A stretch of DNA of 64,000 nt from Streptomyces sp. NBC_01439 (GCF_036227605.1 NZ_CP109487.1:3546001-3610000); one strand, 5' to 3'; positions 1 to 7,580 are shown, counted from the first letter of the stretch. Numbers and translations are program-made. Notes: generated from the letters alone by a model not told the origin.

Positions 1-47
1 TCCCCCACGACGGCTACGACGCGATCCTGACCAGGAAATCCCTCTAA
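1..47 (+). pseudogene. 5' portion of an interrupted SAM-dependent methyltransferase (left fragment)
   Basis: The frame starting at base 3 reads PHDGYDAILTRKSL and stops at 45-47. Its GYDAILT matches the class I methyltransferase stretch just before the TALHWL segment that resumes at 9483. The last few codons before the stop belong to the inserted element. The gene start lies left of the window. Joining codon 24-26 here to the codon at 9474-9476 keeps one reading frame, so this is the upstream half of the gene split by the element at 25-9481. The fragment is short, so the assignment rests mainly on the junction logic. Confidence 0.72.
25..31. other. attL core
   Basis: The 7-base core TCCTGAC is shared with attR at 9475-9481. 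The right flank (CAGGAAATCCC) together with the attR left flank rebuilds an attP centred on TCCTG-AC-CAGGA, an exact inverted repeat around AC. This symmetry is typical of large serine integrase sites. The crossover dinucleotide is inferred, not proven. Confidence 0.75.
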
Positions 48-105
48 ACACACACCCTACTGCGCCGTTGTTGATCTAGTAAGACGAACGCCCGAACAGA
101 CGTCT

Positions 106-145
106 GCCCCGCCTGTCTGCCTCGGAGGAAGCTGACGGGCGGGGC
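106..145 (-). terminator. possible terminator after the Nudix gene
   Basis: GCCCCGCC (106-113) pairs with GGCGGGGC (138-145), an 8-bp stem about 23 bases past the stop of the last minus-strand gene of the element. There is no clear U-tract, so it may equally be secondary structure near the attachment site. Confidence 0.35.
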
Positions 146-167
146 CGAATCAGGGTCTGGGGCGCGT

Positions 168-710
168 CTAGCGAAGCGACGCGAGGACCCGCGCCCGCAA
201 CGTCTCATCCGTGATCGTTTCCACGCTGCGCCACGCGTACCCGCTCACCTCTTCCTCCTGGAGCGTCACGGCCTGATCCCCCTCCAGCCGGAAGAGGTAC
301 CGGAAGTCGAAGTGCTGGTGCGCAGGCTCCCCCTTGCTCTCGTTCGCGGGAATCGAGTGCACGTCGATGTGGACCGGGACCGCGTGGACCGGGGAGACAC
401 TCAGGGTGATGCCGGTCTCTTCGATCAGCTCACGGAGTGCGGCACCCAACAGATCCGCATCCTCGGGCTCAAGATGGCCCCCCGGAGTCAGCCACTTACC
501 AAGCGCCACGTGCCGAATGAACAGTGCCTGACCCGCGCTGTTGATGACCACGGCCCCAGCTGTGGCGTGGCCCCGGAATTCCTTCCGGCTTGTCACGTCG
601 GCCCCCTGGTCGATCAGCTCGTGAACGACCGCCAGGGCGGACTTCTCCTCGGGGTGCGCGTCGGTGTACTCGGCGAGGGTCGTACGGATGTGGTCTGTAG
701 TGATGGGCAT
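168..710 (-). CDS. Nudix-family hydrolase (180 aa)
   Basis: Likely cleaves a nucleoside-diphosphate-linked substrate in the cytoplasm; the substrate is unknown. The Nudix region runs from GGHLEPED to RELIEETGI around residues 73-97, with the catalytic RELIEE intact. The spacer is one residue longer than the classical box, and Asp stands where the first conserved Glu is expected. A region of about 40 residues precedes the domain. I chose the ATG at 710 because it lies 4 bases after the upstream gene's stop, which implies cotranscription, and because the longer frame to 863 runs inside that gene. It is the last gene of the element's cargo module. Family call is firm; function is open. Confidence 0.85.
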   Translation of the reverse strand: MPITTDHIRTTLAEYTDAHPEEKSALAVVHELIDQGADVTSRKEFRGHATAGAVVINSAGQALFIRHVALGKWLTPGGHLEPEDADLLGAALRELIEETGITLSVSPVHAVPVHIDVHSIPANESKGEPAHQHFDFRYLFRLEGDQAVTLQEEEVSGYAWRSVETITDETLRARVLASLR

Positions 711-714
711 TCGA

Positions 715-1842
715 TCACCTGTTGTAGTAGTGGAGCCAAGTAGCCGCGATGGCTTCCCGGTCAGCGGTGGGCACCTCGTACACGGCGGCATCCAGCCCGC
801 CGCGAGCCAGCATGGCCGCGCCCGCGAGGATTTCGGCCTGAACGAGGAAGATGAACGGTCCAACGCTCGCGCCGTGGATGAAGTTGACCGCCTCGCCCCC
901 GTTCAGCAGATAGAAGTAGTGGCCGGTCGTGCTGTAGCGGCTCACGTGCTCGCCGGCGCTGTCGCGGGTGTAGCCCGAGGGCAAGCCGCTCAACTCCAGC
1001 TCGTCTTCCGAGCTGGTCACCGTCGCCACGTAGGCCCCGTTCTTAAGCTGCGGGAAGTCCTCGCCGCGCAGAGACAGCGCCCCCGTTGCGCAGAGAACGA
1101 GTCCGGCCGTGGCTATGGCTTGGTCTCGGTCCCGGGCCACTTCGAACCCCTGCGACATGGCCTGTGCGCGCCGTACGGGGTCGATGTCGTAGACGATCAC
1201 CCGTACGCCCTTGACGTGCAGCAGTCGGGCGATGCTGGATCCGAGCTTGCCGAACCCGAGGACCAGGGCCGGGCGCCCGTGCAGGATGTCCCCGCGCTGC
1301 CGCAACAGCGCTTCGGCGGAAAACACCACGCTCTGCCCGACGAGGAAGTCTTCCGGGTCCTTGAGCGGCGAGCGAGCCACGGACACGACCGGGCACGGCA
1401 GCTTGTCCCGTTCGGCGTAGCGCTTGTGTCCGTTCTCGGTGTCCTCGACCACCCCGAGGACGGTTCCCGAGAACCGTTCACACAGTGCGTCCAGCGATGG
1501 CGCGAAGTACCCACCCACGTCGAGCAGAACAACGCGCTCGCCGGCTGCTCTGGTCTCCAGGTACGTCACGGCGGTGTCCGGGTCGCTGAACATGGCACGG
1601 GACAGTGCATCGCACGCCACCGTTCGCTCGATCTCTCGGCGAGCGCTCGCGTGGATGGACTTGGGTTTGGGCAGAACGGCCCGCAGGTGCGACACCTTGC
1701 CCACGGCCCCGACGAACGCGGGTCGCTCGGGCAACAGGTGAGTGATCAAGAGCGAGGACGGACGCTCGGGCGGCGTGAACGCTTCGGCGACCTTGCCGAA
1801 GTACGTGTCGAGCCGTGCACGATCGGCTGTTTCCATGGACAC
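715..1842 (-). CDS. Adenosylhomocysteinase-like NAD-binding protein (375 aa)
   Basis: Related to S-adenosylhomocysteine hydrolase over its NAD-binding part. A Rossmann motif ALVLGFGKLGSSIARLL lies near residue 210, followed by VIVYDIDPVRRAQAM, the counterpart of the EIDP...A..A stretch of true hydrolases. EDTENGHKRY corresponds to their TE..TG..R segment. It is about 100 residues shorter than typical enzymes, and I cannot find the usual N-terminal substrate-binding motifs, so hydrolysis of SAH itself is doubtful. The Nudix gene follows after 4 bases and DUF7848 precedes it by 19. A redox or nucleoside-modifying role, perhaps acting with the Nudix protein, is inference. Confidence 0.78.
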   Translation of the reverse strand: MSMETADRARLDTYFGKVAEAFTPPERPSSLLITHLLPERPAFVGAVGKVSHLRAVLPKPKSIHASARREIERTVACDALSRAMFSDPDTAVTYLETRAAGERVVLLDVGGYFAPSLDALCERFSGTVLGVVEDTENGHKRYAERDKLPCPVVSVARSPLKDPEDFLVGQSVVFSAEALLRQRGDILHGRPALVLGFGKLGSSIARLLHVKGVRVIVYDIDPVRRAQAMSQGFEVARDRDQAIATAGLVLCATGALSLRGEDFPQLKNGAYVATVTSSEDELELSGLPSGYTRDSAGEHVSRYSTTGHYFYLLNGGEAVNFIHGASVGPFIFLVQAEILAGAAMLARGGLDAAVYEVPTADREAIAATWLHYYNR

Positions 1843-1861
1843 CCTTTCTTGTTGTCGTCGG

Positions 1862-2092
1862 TCACTGGACGCGCTCCACCACGGCGACTTCCGAGAACTC
1901 CCGCACGAACGTCAAATGCCCCGTGCGACCCGTGTGCGCGATGCACATGTCGCTGCACTCGTCCGCGTTCCCTGTCGGCACGGAATGCCAGTCGCAGCCG
2001 GGGTTCAGGCATCGCGCGGCCGCAGTGGTCTCGGCGGAAGGGTGGCGGCGTATGCGGAAGCGGGCGAATCGAAGTACCGCGCGCGTACTCAT
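1862..2092 (-). CDS. DUF7848-type small protein (76 aa)
   Basis: Function unknown. It is rich in Cys and His (CLNPGCDWHSVP near residues 28-39, then a CSDMCIAHTGRTGH stretch), which suggests metal binding. It ends in an aromatic/acidic tail typical of small Streptomyces proteins found beside XRE regulators. The start at 2092 (ATG, MSTRAVLRF) is preferred over 2107 because it overlaps the upstream microprotein stop as TGATG, the usual sign of translational coupling. The longer frame would add five residues. Confidence 0.7.
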   Translation of the reverse strand: MSTRAVLRFARFRIRRHPSAETTAAARCLNPGCDWHSVPTGNADECSDMCIAHTGRTGHLTFVREFSEVAVVERVQ

Positions 2093-2226
2093 CACATGTC
2101 CTGGCATCGCCGACAGGTACAGCGGGGCTCGGCGGTGCTGGCAGGCAGCGGGTTCTGTGGATCACTCGGCACGATGATCTCGGGACCGTAGGTCTTTCCG
2201 CTGTCCCGAGATACGCGCAGCGTCAT
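2092..2226 (-). CDS. 44-residue microprotein, cysteine-rich C-terminus
   Basis: Too short for routine ORF calling. The frame begins ATG at 2226 (MTLRVSRDSGKTYGPEI) and ends RCTCRRCQDM, with three cysteines in a C-x-C-x2-C pattern. Its TGA overlaps the ATG of the DUF7848 gene as TGATG. Similar short proteins with a basic N-terminus and Cys-rich tail are common next to XRE/DUF-type genes in Streptomyces, from general familiarity. Function unknown. Confidence 0.6.
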   Translation of the reverse strand: MTLRVSRDSGKTYGPEIIVPSDPQNPLPASTAEPRCTCRRCQDM

Positions 2227-2343
2227 GGCACTACGCCTGGTGGTGTTCGTGTTGTCTCGGCTCACCGCCCCACCCTTCGCCTCTGGCTCTGTCTGACAGA
2301 ACGCTAGGCAAGGCGCGGGATGCCGGAGGAAGGGTATTCGCGG

Positions 2344-3189
2344 TTATTCTCGCGGAGTCAAAGACTGTCTTGCCCGCATAAGCATCCGGTGTGCCTCTGC
2401 GCCGTAGAGAGCGTTCCTCTCCAGCGCCTCCCACGCACGAACGTGCAGGGCAACGTCTTCCGGATCGTCCAACCACATTTCGGCGTGCCACGTCTCGGTG
2501 ATCACGAGGTTGTCGTCATGGACCGAGAATCCGACCCCGGCGGGGACGTTCATGTCCGCTTCGAACGGCACGATCCCTACCCTCACGTTCCCCGAGCCGA
2601 GCCGCCCCACGATTCGATCAAGCTGCGCCGAGAGCACCGGGGGTGAGCACGGGCGGGCCCTTAGAGCCCCTTCCCAGATGAGGAAGTGAAACGTCCGGCT
2701 CTGGTCCGTGAGGATGTCCTGCCGCCCCATGCGCGCCTGCACGGCGGCCTCGATGTCCCTGGGAGCAGTGTGGATCGCCGAGTATCGAGTGAGAACGGCG
2801 CGCGCATAGTCGGCAGTCTGAAAAAGCCCGGGTATCAGCGCGGGATCGAAGCTGCGCCGAGAGTGAGTCTTCTGAGCCTGTGCCCAGTGCGCTTCCTGCA
2901 CGGCGCGATAACCGCCCGCCAACTGTCTGCGCCATGATCGGTACTGCGTCTCCAGCCCGCGCAGTCGGCCGACCAATTCGCCGCTTGCCTCCGGGCTCCC
3001 GGTCCCCTCGGCCCACGCCTTGAGATCGGCGACGGTCGGTGTCTGCTTTCCGTTCTCCAGCTTGCTGACCTTGGACTGTCCCCACTCAAGCCGGTCGGCT
3101 AGTTCGCGGCCCGTAAGCCCGCCCTCGGTGCGCAGCTCCCGCAGGCGCGCGCCGAGGGACACCCGGGCTTGCTGAAAGTCCGTACTCAC
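2344..3189 (-). CDS. XRE-family regulator with DUF5753 (Scr1-type) domain (281 aa)
   Basis: DNA-binding regulator. A helix-turn-helix spans residues 10-65 (LTGRELADRLEWGQSKVSKLENG) and a DUF5753 domain spans about 100-275. This architecture is named Scr1-family, TA-system antitoxin-like, in actinobacteria. Its ATG overlaps the upstream DUF6879 stop by four bases (ATGA), so the two are cotranslated. In the genus such pairs are abundant and often flank small unknown genes. Here the pair sits between the virion-type genes and the metabolic cargo and may control the cargo. No partner toxin of known type is visible. Confidence 0.9.
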   Translation of the reverse strand: MSTDFQQARVSLGARLRELRTEGGLTGRELADRLEWGQSKVSKLENGKQTPTVADLKAWAEGTGSPEASGELVGRLRGLETQYRSWRRQLAGGYRAVQEAHWAQAQKTHSRRSFDPALIPGLFQTADYARAVLTRYSAIHTAPRDIEAAVQARMGRQDILTDQSRTFHFLIWEGALRARPCSPPVLSAQLDRIVGRLGSGNVRVGIVPFEADMNVPAGVGFSVHDDNLVITETWHAEMWLDDPEDVALHVRAWEALERNALYGAEAHRMLMRARQSLTPRE

Positions 3190-3938
3190 TCAGCGGACGG
3201 TACCTGAGCCGTGAACTCCTGGTACGGGACTGCGTGGTGCCATGCCGCATCCCGCACCTGGCAGGCCCGCAGCACTTCCGCCGGATCGGTGATCAGCTCC
3301 ATGCCGATGGTGCGCTCACCCTCAAAGTGGAAGCGCGCCACGGTGCGGGAGTCGAACAGCCAGAAGTCCGAGAGGTTCACGCCGTAGCGTTCGGCATCGT
3401 CGCGCCACAGGTGGCGGATGTCCTCGCCGGCTGCCACGTTCGTCCGAGCACAGGAGAGCAGGTACCGCTGACCGGTGGTCGGCGGGTTGTCCACGATCCG
3501 TACCCGCTCGAAGCGCTTGCCGCTGTCCACCATGCGCCGGACGTTGGTGAACCACGGATGCCCGACTTCCCCGGCCGTGTCACCGGTCCGCAGGAACTCT
3601 TGATAGGACGGCATCGCCTGATCGGACGCGTACCCGCTTCGGGTCTCCAGCCGCCATGCAGTGTGCTCGAACCCGTCGTTGATGAACTCGCTGATCTTCT
3701 GTTGCGGCACGAACTCGGGCACGTGCGTGACCTCCCTCGGGGAGAAGTTCGCCAGCAGCGCCCGAGGCACGACCACGAACGCTTCTCCCTCCTTGACGTA
3801 CTTGAGCTGTGCCACGTCCGCGGGGTCGGTCACCGCATCCCCTTGTACGAGCACTTCCCCAGTGTCCAGGTCCTCATACAGCGTCGGGCAGTCGCCCACT
3901 CCGGATGTGCTCCCGAGGACCCGCAGTCGCCTTGCCAT
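3186..3938 (-). CDS. DUF6879 family protein (250 aa)
   Basis: Function unknown; a standard companion of DUF5753 regulators. An N-terminal segment of about 80 residues precedes the DUF6879 region (residues about 85-245), which contains FEHTAWRLETRSGY, VRIVDNPPT and SDFWLFDSRTVARFHF. The first segment (DLDTGEVLVQGDAV, KEGEAFVVVPRALL) resembles a small separate domain. The ATG at 3938 follows a GAGGGG ribosome site; the longer frame to 4082 runs into a terminator-like hairpin and is rejected. It overlaps the XRE gene by four bases. Confidence 0.85.
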   Translation of the reverse strand: MARRLRVLGSTSGVGDCPTLYEDLDTGEVLVQGDAVTDPADVAQLKYVKEGEAFVVVPRALLANFSPREVTHVPEFVPQQKISEFINDGFEHTAWRLETRSGYASDQAMPSYQEFLRTGDTAGEVGHPWFTNVRRMVDSGKRFERVRIVDNPPTTGQRYLLSCARTNVAAGEDIRHLWRDDAERYGVNLSDFWLFDSRTVARFHFEGERTIGMELITDPAEVLRACQVRDAAWHHAVPYQEFTAQVPSAE

Positions 3939-4041
3939 GGCTGTTCCCCTCGTCGTCGGACACAACAGCGCAAGCATGATGATCCGGAGGGGCCCCTGTC
4001 CGGGGTGATTCTCGATTATTCGCATTCCTGGCCACACGCAG

Positions 4042-4089
4042 AAAGCCCCCGCACCCGCCGCCCTGTGAAGGGAGACGAGCACGGGGGCT
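4042..4089 (-). terminator. terminator after the terminase small-subunit gene
   Basis: AGCCCCCG (4044-4051) pairs with CGGGGGCT (4082-4089) around a 30-base loop. On the minus strand the stem is followed by TTTC. It separates the virion-type genes from the DUF6879/XRE cargo, so the two modules are probably separate transcription units. Confidence 0.6.
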
Positions 4090-4112
4090 CTCTGGTGGGG
4101 CTGGTGTCTGGC

Positions 4113-4610
4113 CTAGTCCCACACGTCCGAGTCGTCTTCCTCAGAGTCCGGCAGGGTGATGCTGGTGCGGGCGCTCGGCGACAGACCAAGCTCCCGAATG
4201 TAGCGCGCGAGCTGCGTGCGGTACTGCCCGGCAATGGTGGCGGAGCCGTTCTTCACGGTCCCGCGCTCGGCGGTCACGATGAGCCCGCGCTCGGAAAGGT
4301 CTCGCTCCGCCTGGTCGATGCGAGCGACGCACACGCACAGATCCTTGACCGTCGTGTGGTCCACCTCGCCGATCCCTGCTGCCACTTCCAGGATTGGAAC
4401 GATCCGGCGCCACTCCTCCGACGCGACTGCACGACAGCGGATGTTCGCTGGCTCGACAACGGGATCAGGCGAGGACTTGAACACCTCAAACCAATCCGGC
4501 TCGGCGAGGATGGCTCGCGGAACAACCACCCCCTCTTTGATCGGGGCCTTTGAAGGATTCCCCTCCCGCGCCCGCTGGATGGCGGACTTCGGTCTATATC
4601 TGTCGGCCAC
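4113..4610 (-). CDS. P27-type phage terminase small subunit (165 aa)
   Basis: DNA-recognition subunit of a packaging motor. The sequence starts VADRYRPKSAIQRAREGNPS and continues with the helical pattern of the P27 family (PDWFEVF, W..IVPILEV, IDQAERDLSERGLI, RYIRELGLSPSAR), ending in an acidic tail SEEDDSDVWD. The GTG at 4610 is chosen because GAAGGAG sits seven bases upstream. It lies next to HNH and capsid genes, the standard order of HK97-type packaging modules. The large subunit is absent, so packaging would need another phage's motor. Confidence 0.85.
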   Translation of the reverse strand: MADRYRPKSAIQRAREGNPSKAPIKEGVVVPRAILAEPDWFEVFKSSPDPVVEPANIRCRAVASEEWRRIVPILEVAAGIGEVDHTTVKDLCVCVARIDQAERDLSERGLIVTAERGTVKNGSATIAGQYRTQLARYIRELGLSPSARTSITLPDSEEDDSDVWD

Positions 4611-4727
4611 GCATTCTCCTTCTTCATGATGAACCAAACGCGTCCGCCAAATTCTTCCGCTGCACCGTCGCAAGTTTTTCTGCTCCCCCACGCTCGGGCG
4701 TGGGAGGGGTCGGGGGTACCCCCCTGG

Positions 4728-5120
4728 TCAGAACGGCGGACGCTCGGCCGATTCACGCCGCGAACGCGCTTCCGCGGCGAATCCGCCCGGTTGGTTGCGT
4801 GCTGTCTCCCGGTTGTGACATGTCGAACAGAGCGGCCGAAGATGTTTCCACGCGTCTGGGTTTGCCTCCCTACGCGCTATCAACTCGCGTCGGCTGAGAG
4901 GGAAATGGTCGGCCACATTCGCGGACTGGCCGCACAACACACACCACGGATTGGCGTACAGGTACGCCCGCCGCGTGCGCTGCCACTGCGTGGTGTAGAC
5001 AGCGCCACCACGCGAGGCGCGTTCCCTATTCGCCTGTCGCTGGTGTTCCTCACAACGGCCCCCTGCCGTCAACTCGGGGCATCCGGGTATCGGGCAGGGG
5101 GTACGGGGCTTACGCGGCAT
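4728..5120 (-). CDS. HNH endonuclease (130 aa)
   Basis: Small phage-type HNH nuclease that assists DNA cutting during packaging. Four zinc-type cysteines are visible: WCVLCG near residues 59-64 and LCSTCHNRE near 96-104. The HNH core runs through VADHFPLSRREL and CHNRETA. An N-terminal CPIPGC...C..H motif adds a second metal knob. It starts 5 bases after the capsid gene stop. P27 plus HNH is a known pairing in cos-type packaging modules. Confidence 0.9.
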   Translation of the reverse strand: MPRKPRTPCPIPGCPELTAGGRCEEHQRQANRERASRGGAVYTTQWQRTRRAYLYANPWCVLCGQSANVADHFPLSRRELIARREANPDAWKHLRPLCSTCHNRETARNQPGGFAAEARSRRESAERPPF

Positions 5121-5125
5121 GGGGG

Positions 5126-5968
5126 CTACTGCGCTGCGTTCTGGATGCGGACGTGGGCCGCTTCGACGGGGAAGCCGAAAGCGACTCGCATAGTGCCCTT
5201 GACGGCTACGCGGTCACTCGTGAAGAACACGGACTTGTCAACGTCAAGTCGCGTGTCCGTACGGACAATAGTCAGCAGATCGGCCTGGCTCACGCCATAA
5301 ACTGTGTCCGGCTGCACGAACGGCGACACGAACACGGGGCGGCCAAGGATCGACCGCCGGCCTTCCATCGTCATGTCCGTGTTCAGGAGACTGCGGTTTG
5401 AATTACTCTGGTCCTTCAGCTTAGCGATATCCAGCGCGGTAGAGGCAGTCATGACCCACGCGGTGATATTCCCGCCCGCAGCTTCTGAGACGGAGATGGC
5501 CTCCTCGAAAGGGTCGAGGTTCGCATAGACCACGGGGGCATTGACCTTGGAAATACCCTTGAGGGATCCGAGTCCGGCGGGGTTCGGGTCGGTCAGCGCG
5601 TTAAGGAATGCCCTATCCACGCTGTTGGCTATCTGGCGCGCGATGGAACGCCCAACCTGTTCCCCGGCGGACGGGGAACTGTCCTCCGCCATTTCGCGGC
5701 TGATGACGGTAAGTCCAGCGAACTTGGCGGGGCGAACCTTCTGCTCATCGAACTTCACATCTGACGGAGTGATCTCGGCGCCCTCGGCAACCGCGCCAAC
5801 AGTCACGTCATCGGCGAGGATCGGAATGCGGTAGATGGTGCTCTCCGTATTGACCACCGTGCCGAGCTTCACTGCGAGAGACAGTTCCTTGACGGGCTTT
5901 TCGACGAGAGCCCCGTACTCGTCGGGAAGGATTCCCTGCGCCCCGGGCGTGTTGGTGTAGATGGACAT
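5126..5968 (-). CDS. Phage major capsid protein, HK97-type (280 aa)
   Basis: Shell subunit. The protein begins directly with the mature-type region (MSIYTNTPGAQGILPDEYG) and lacks the long N-terminal delta domain of HK97 gp5, which fits a separate scaffold gene just upstream. Typical capsid features include residues about 75-95 (VRPAKFAGLTVISREMAED) and the C-terminal domain with RPVFVSPFVQPDTVYGV and VAFGFPVEAAHVRIQN. It is the only capsid gene in the element, and no portal or protease neighbours it. That makes autonomous virion assembly unlikely and satellite-type capsid making plausible. Confidence 0.92.
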   Translation of the reverse strand: MSIYTNTPGAQGILPDEYGALVEKPVKELSLAVKLGTVVNTESTIYRIPILADDVTVGAVAEGAEITPSDVKFDEQKVRPAKFAGLTVISREMAEDSSPSAGEQVGRSIARQIANSVDRAFLNALTDPNPAGLGSLKGISKVNAPVVYANLDPFEEAISVSEAAGGNITAWVMTASTALDIAKLKDQSNSNRSLLNTDMTMEGRRSILGRPVFVSPFVQPDTVYGVSQADLLTIVRTDTRLDVDKSVFFTSDRVAVKGTMRVAFGFPVEAAHVRIQNAAQ

Positions 5969-6023
5969 GCGTTTCTCCGTATCGTCTTAGCTTGTTCGGC
6001 GTGTTGCCGTATGTGGGGTCTGT

Positions 6024-6431
6024 TTAGGCGTGTCGGCCGCGCAGAGCAGCGGACCAGTCGGGGGTGTTGTTTTCAGCGTCCGAATTCCTCGCGCCCGCGC
6101 CCACGTCACCCCAACTCATTGGACGGTTACCCAGATTGGGGCGCTCGCTCAGCAGACCATCAATGGCAGCGGTGACTTTTTCAGCGCTCACGTCCCCGTC
6201 ATCTGTGAGTAGATCGGAAAGTTCATGCTTCCCGAGGTCGAACAGGTCGGAAGCAACTTCCAGACGCTTGGATGCATGGTGGTTGATCTCTCGCAGCAGC
6301 ATGGCGTCAATGCGCTTCTGTGCGACTTCCAGTCGGCTGTGTGCTTCTTCCAGGGCCCGCTTATCGGCTGCGCCAACTTCGCCACTGGCGTCTTCGGATC
6401 CAAGCTGTCCGGCGGTGTTCTCGTTGTCCAT
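6024..6431 (-). CDS. Putative capsid scaffold protein (135 aa)
   Basis: No firm family match. The protein is acidic and strongly helical, with a heptad-like stretch at about residues 20-60 (RALEEAHSRLEVAQKRIDAML) that could form a coiled coil, then a flexible Gly/Ser/Asn-rich C-terminus. Position (55 bases before the capsid gene on the same strand), size and composition are those of phage scaffolding proteins. The ATG at 6431 (MDNENTAGQLG) is preferred over the longer frame to 6530, which would run through a terminator hairpin. Confidence 0.6.
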   Translation of the reverse strand: MDNENTAGQLGSEDASGEVGAADKRALEEAHSRLEVAQKRIDAMLLREINHHASKRLEVASDLFDLGKHELSDLLTDDGDVSAEKVTAAIDGLLSERPNLGNRPMSWGDVGAGARNSDAENNTPDWSAALRGRHA

Positions 6432-6508
6432 GTCTTTTCTCGCCACCCCTCGTCGGCACACAGCCGAAAGATCGGGTGACACTCCTTTCGGTAATGCATT
6501 TGGGCATG

Positions 6509-6540
6509 AAAAAGCCCCTGCGTACAGCACGTCAGGGGTT
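6509..6540 (-). terminator. intrinsic terminator upstream of the scaffold gene
   Basis: Read on the minus strand: a 6-7 bp stem, CCCCTG...CAGGGG, followed by CTTTTTC (the A-run at 6509-6513). It ends transcription from the small zinc-type gene (6573-6881), so the scaffold/capsid operon needs its own promoter in the roughly 75 bases before 6431. Confidence 0.6.
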
Positions 6541-6572
6541 CGTGAGTGATGCTGTGAAGTTGCGGGAGAGGG

Positions 6573-6881
6573 CTAGACAGTTACCCTTTCCGGGTTCTTG
6601 ATCAGGGCACGCGCGGCCATTTGCGTGGCGTGGTAAACGTCCGTGCGGCAGTCCGCCGAGCAATACAGGGGGCGACGGCCCCGCCCGACGTAGCGGAGTT
6701 CGTTGGAACAGTTCGGGTGCGCGCACGTATCGGGACCCGTGTCCTCGGCTCGCTGTCGCGCGTCGGCCACGAGAGCGAGCGTTGTACGTGCTGCGGCCTG
6801 ATCGCCGTTCACGGCATCCTGTGCGGCGCTCTCGGCGCGTCGCAGCAGTGCGCAGACCTCTATGTGTCGTGTGGTGTTCAT
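6573..6881 (-). CDS. Small protein with C-terminal zinc-ribbon-like motif (102 aa)
   Basis: Unknown function. The N-terminal half is helical and Ala/Arg-rich. The C-terminal half holds CAHPNC, then YCSADC about 20 residues on: two Cys pairs consistent with one structural zinc, followed by a helix ending in KNPERVTV. It has its own terminator (6509-6540). Its position between the recombinase and the virion genes is where satellites often encode a small DNA-binding regulator, but nothing in the sequence proves that. Confidence 0.65.
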   Translation of the reverse strand: MNTTRHIEVCALLRRAESAAQDAVNGDQAAARTTLALVADARQRAEDTGPDTCAHPNCSNELRYVGRGRRPLYCSADCRTDVYHATQMAARALIKNPERVTV

Positions 6882-7134
6882 CGTTCCTCACTGGTGCAGG
6901 GAGAGGGGCCGCGCGGACCCTCTCACTGGTTGTAGGGGAGCGGGGCTTGCCTGCACCCCCAGCGTCGGCGGTGCCCGAGCTTCGGCCGCCTCCTGGCTCA
7001 CCGATAGTAGGGACCGAGGGTTGCCCGCAAAACTATTCAGGTCAGACGAATCGGACACCAAGTGTGATGCAGGCAACATTCCAACGCTTCTGAACCGTTA
7101 GCGCGGGCCGAGCAGCGGACGGCAAGCAACGGGG

Positions 7135-7229
7135 GGTGTTGAGGGTGACGGCAGAGACCCCGCTCTCTCTTCTCTCTAGGTTTTTCTTGGCTTCCCCAAA
7201 AACAGTCGAAGTTCGACACCCTCAACACC
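7135..7229. repeat. 13-bp perfect inverted repeat
   Basis: GGTGTTGAGGGTG at 7135-7147 and its exact complement CACCCTCAACACC at 7217-7229 enclose 69 bases that include pyrimidine-rich CTCTC and TTTTTC runs. Too long a loop for a simple terminator. Confidence 0.75.
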
Positions 7230-7580
7230 ATCTCGCCTCTCGCTGTCCAGCGGTCCGCCGAGGCTGAACCGACGAGGGCCCCTGTATGCCCGCGTGTGGG
7301 CAGCAGACAGCACCGCTTCGACGCGTCATGCATCCCAAGCTGAACGAATCACCCTTCTGCTTCCTGTAGGGCGGTAGGGATTCCAGAGGATCGCCAGATC
7401 TAGGACATTCGCGACCTGTGATGTCCGTCTCTTCTGCTGCGCGATCCGGCGCAACATCTTCGGTGCACCCCTGCGGGCATAGCAGGCTCCGGCGGTCCAA
7501 CCCGGCCCGGTCGTGTTGGGCTCGGTTGCCTGGCCGGTTCGCTCTCCCCTTCCAAGCTTTGTAGGGAGGGACGTTCCCCG

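Noticed and set aside
664..2307. 547-aa plus-strand open frame over the Nudix and SAH-like genes
   Set aside because: It is the antisense shadow of minus-strand genes with clear motifs; it has no family character and no ribosome site.
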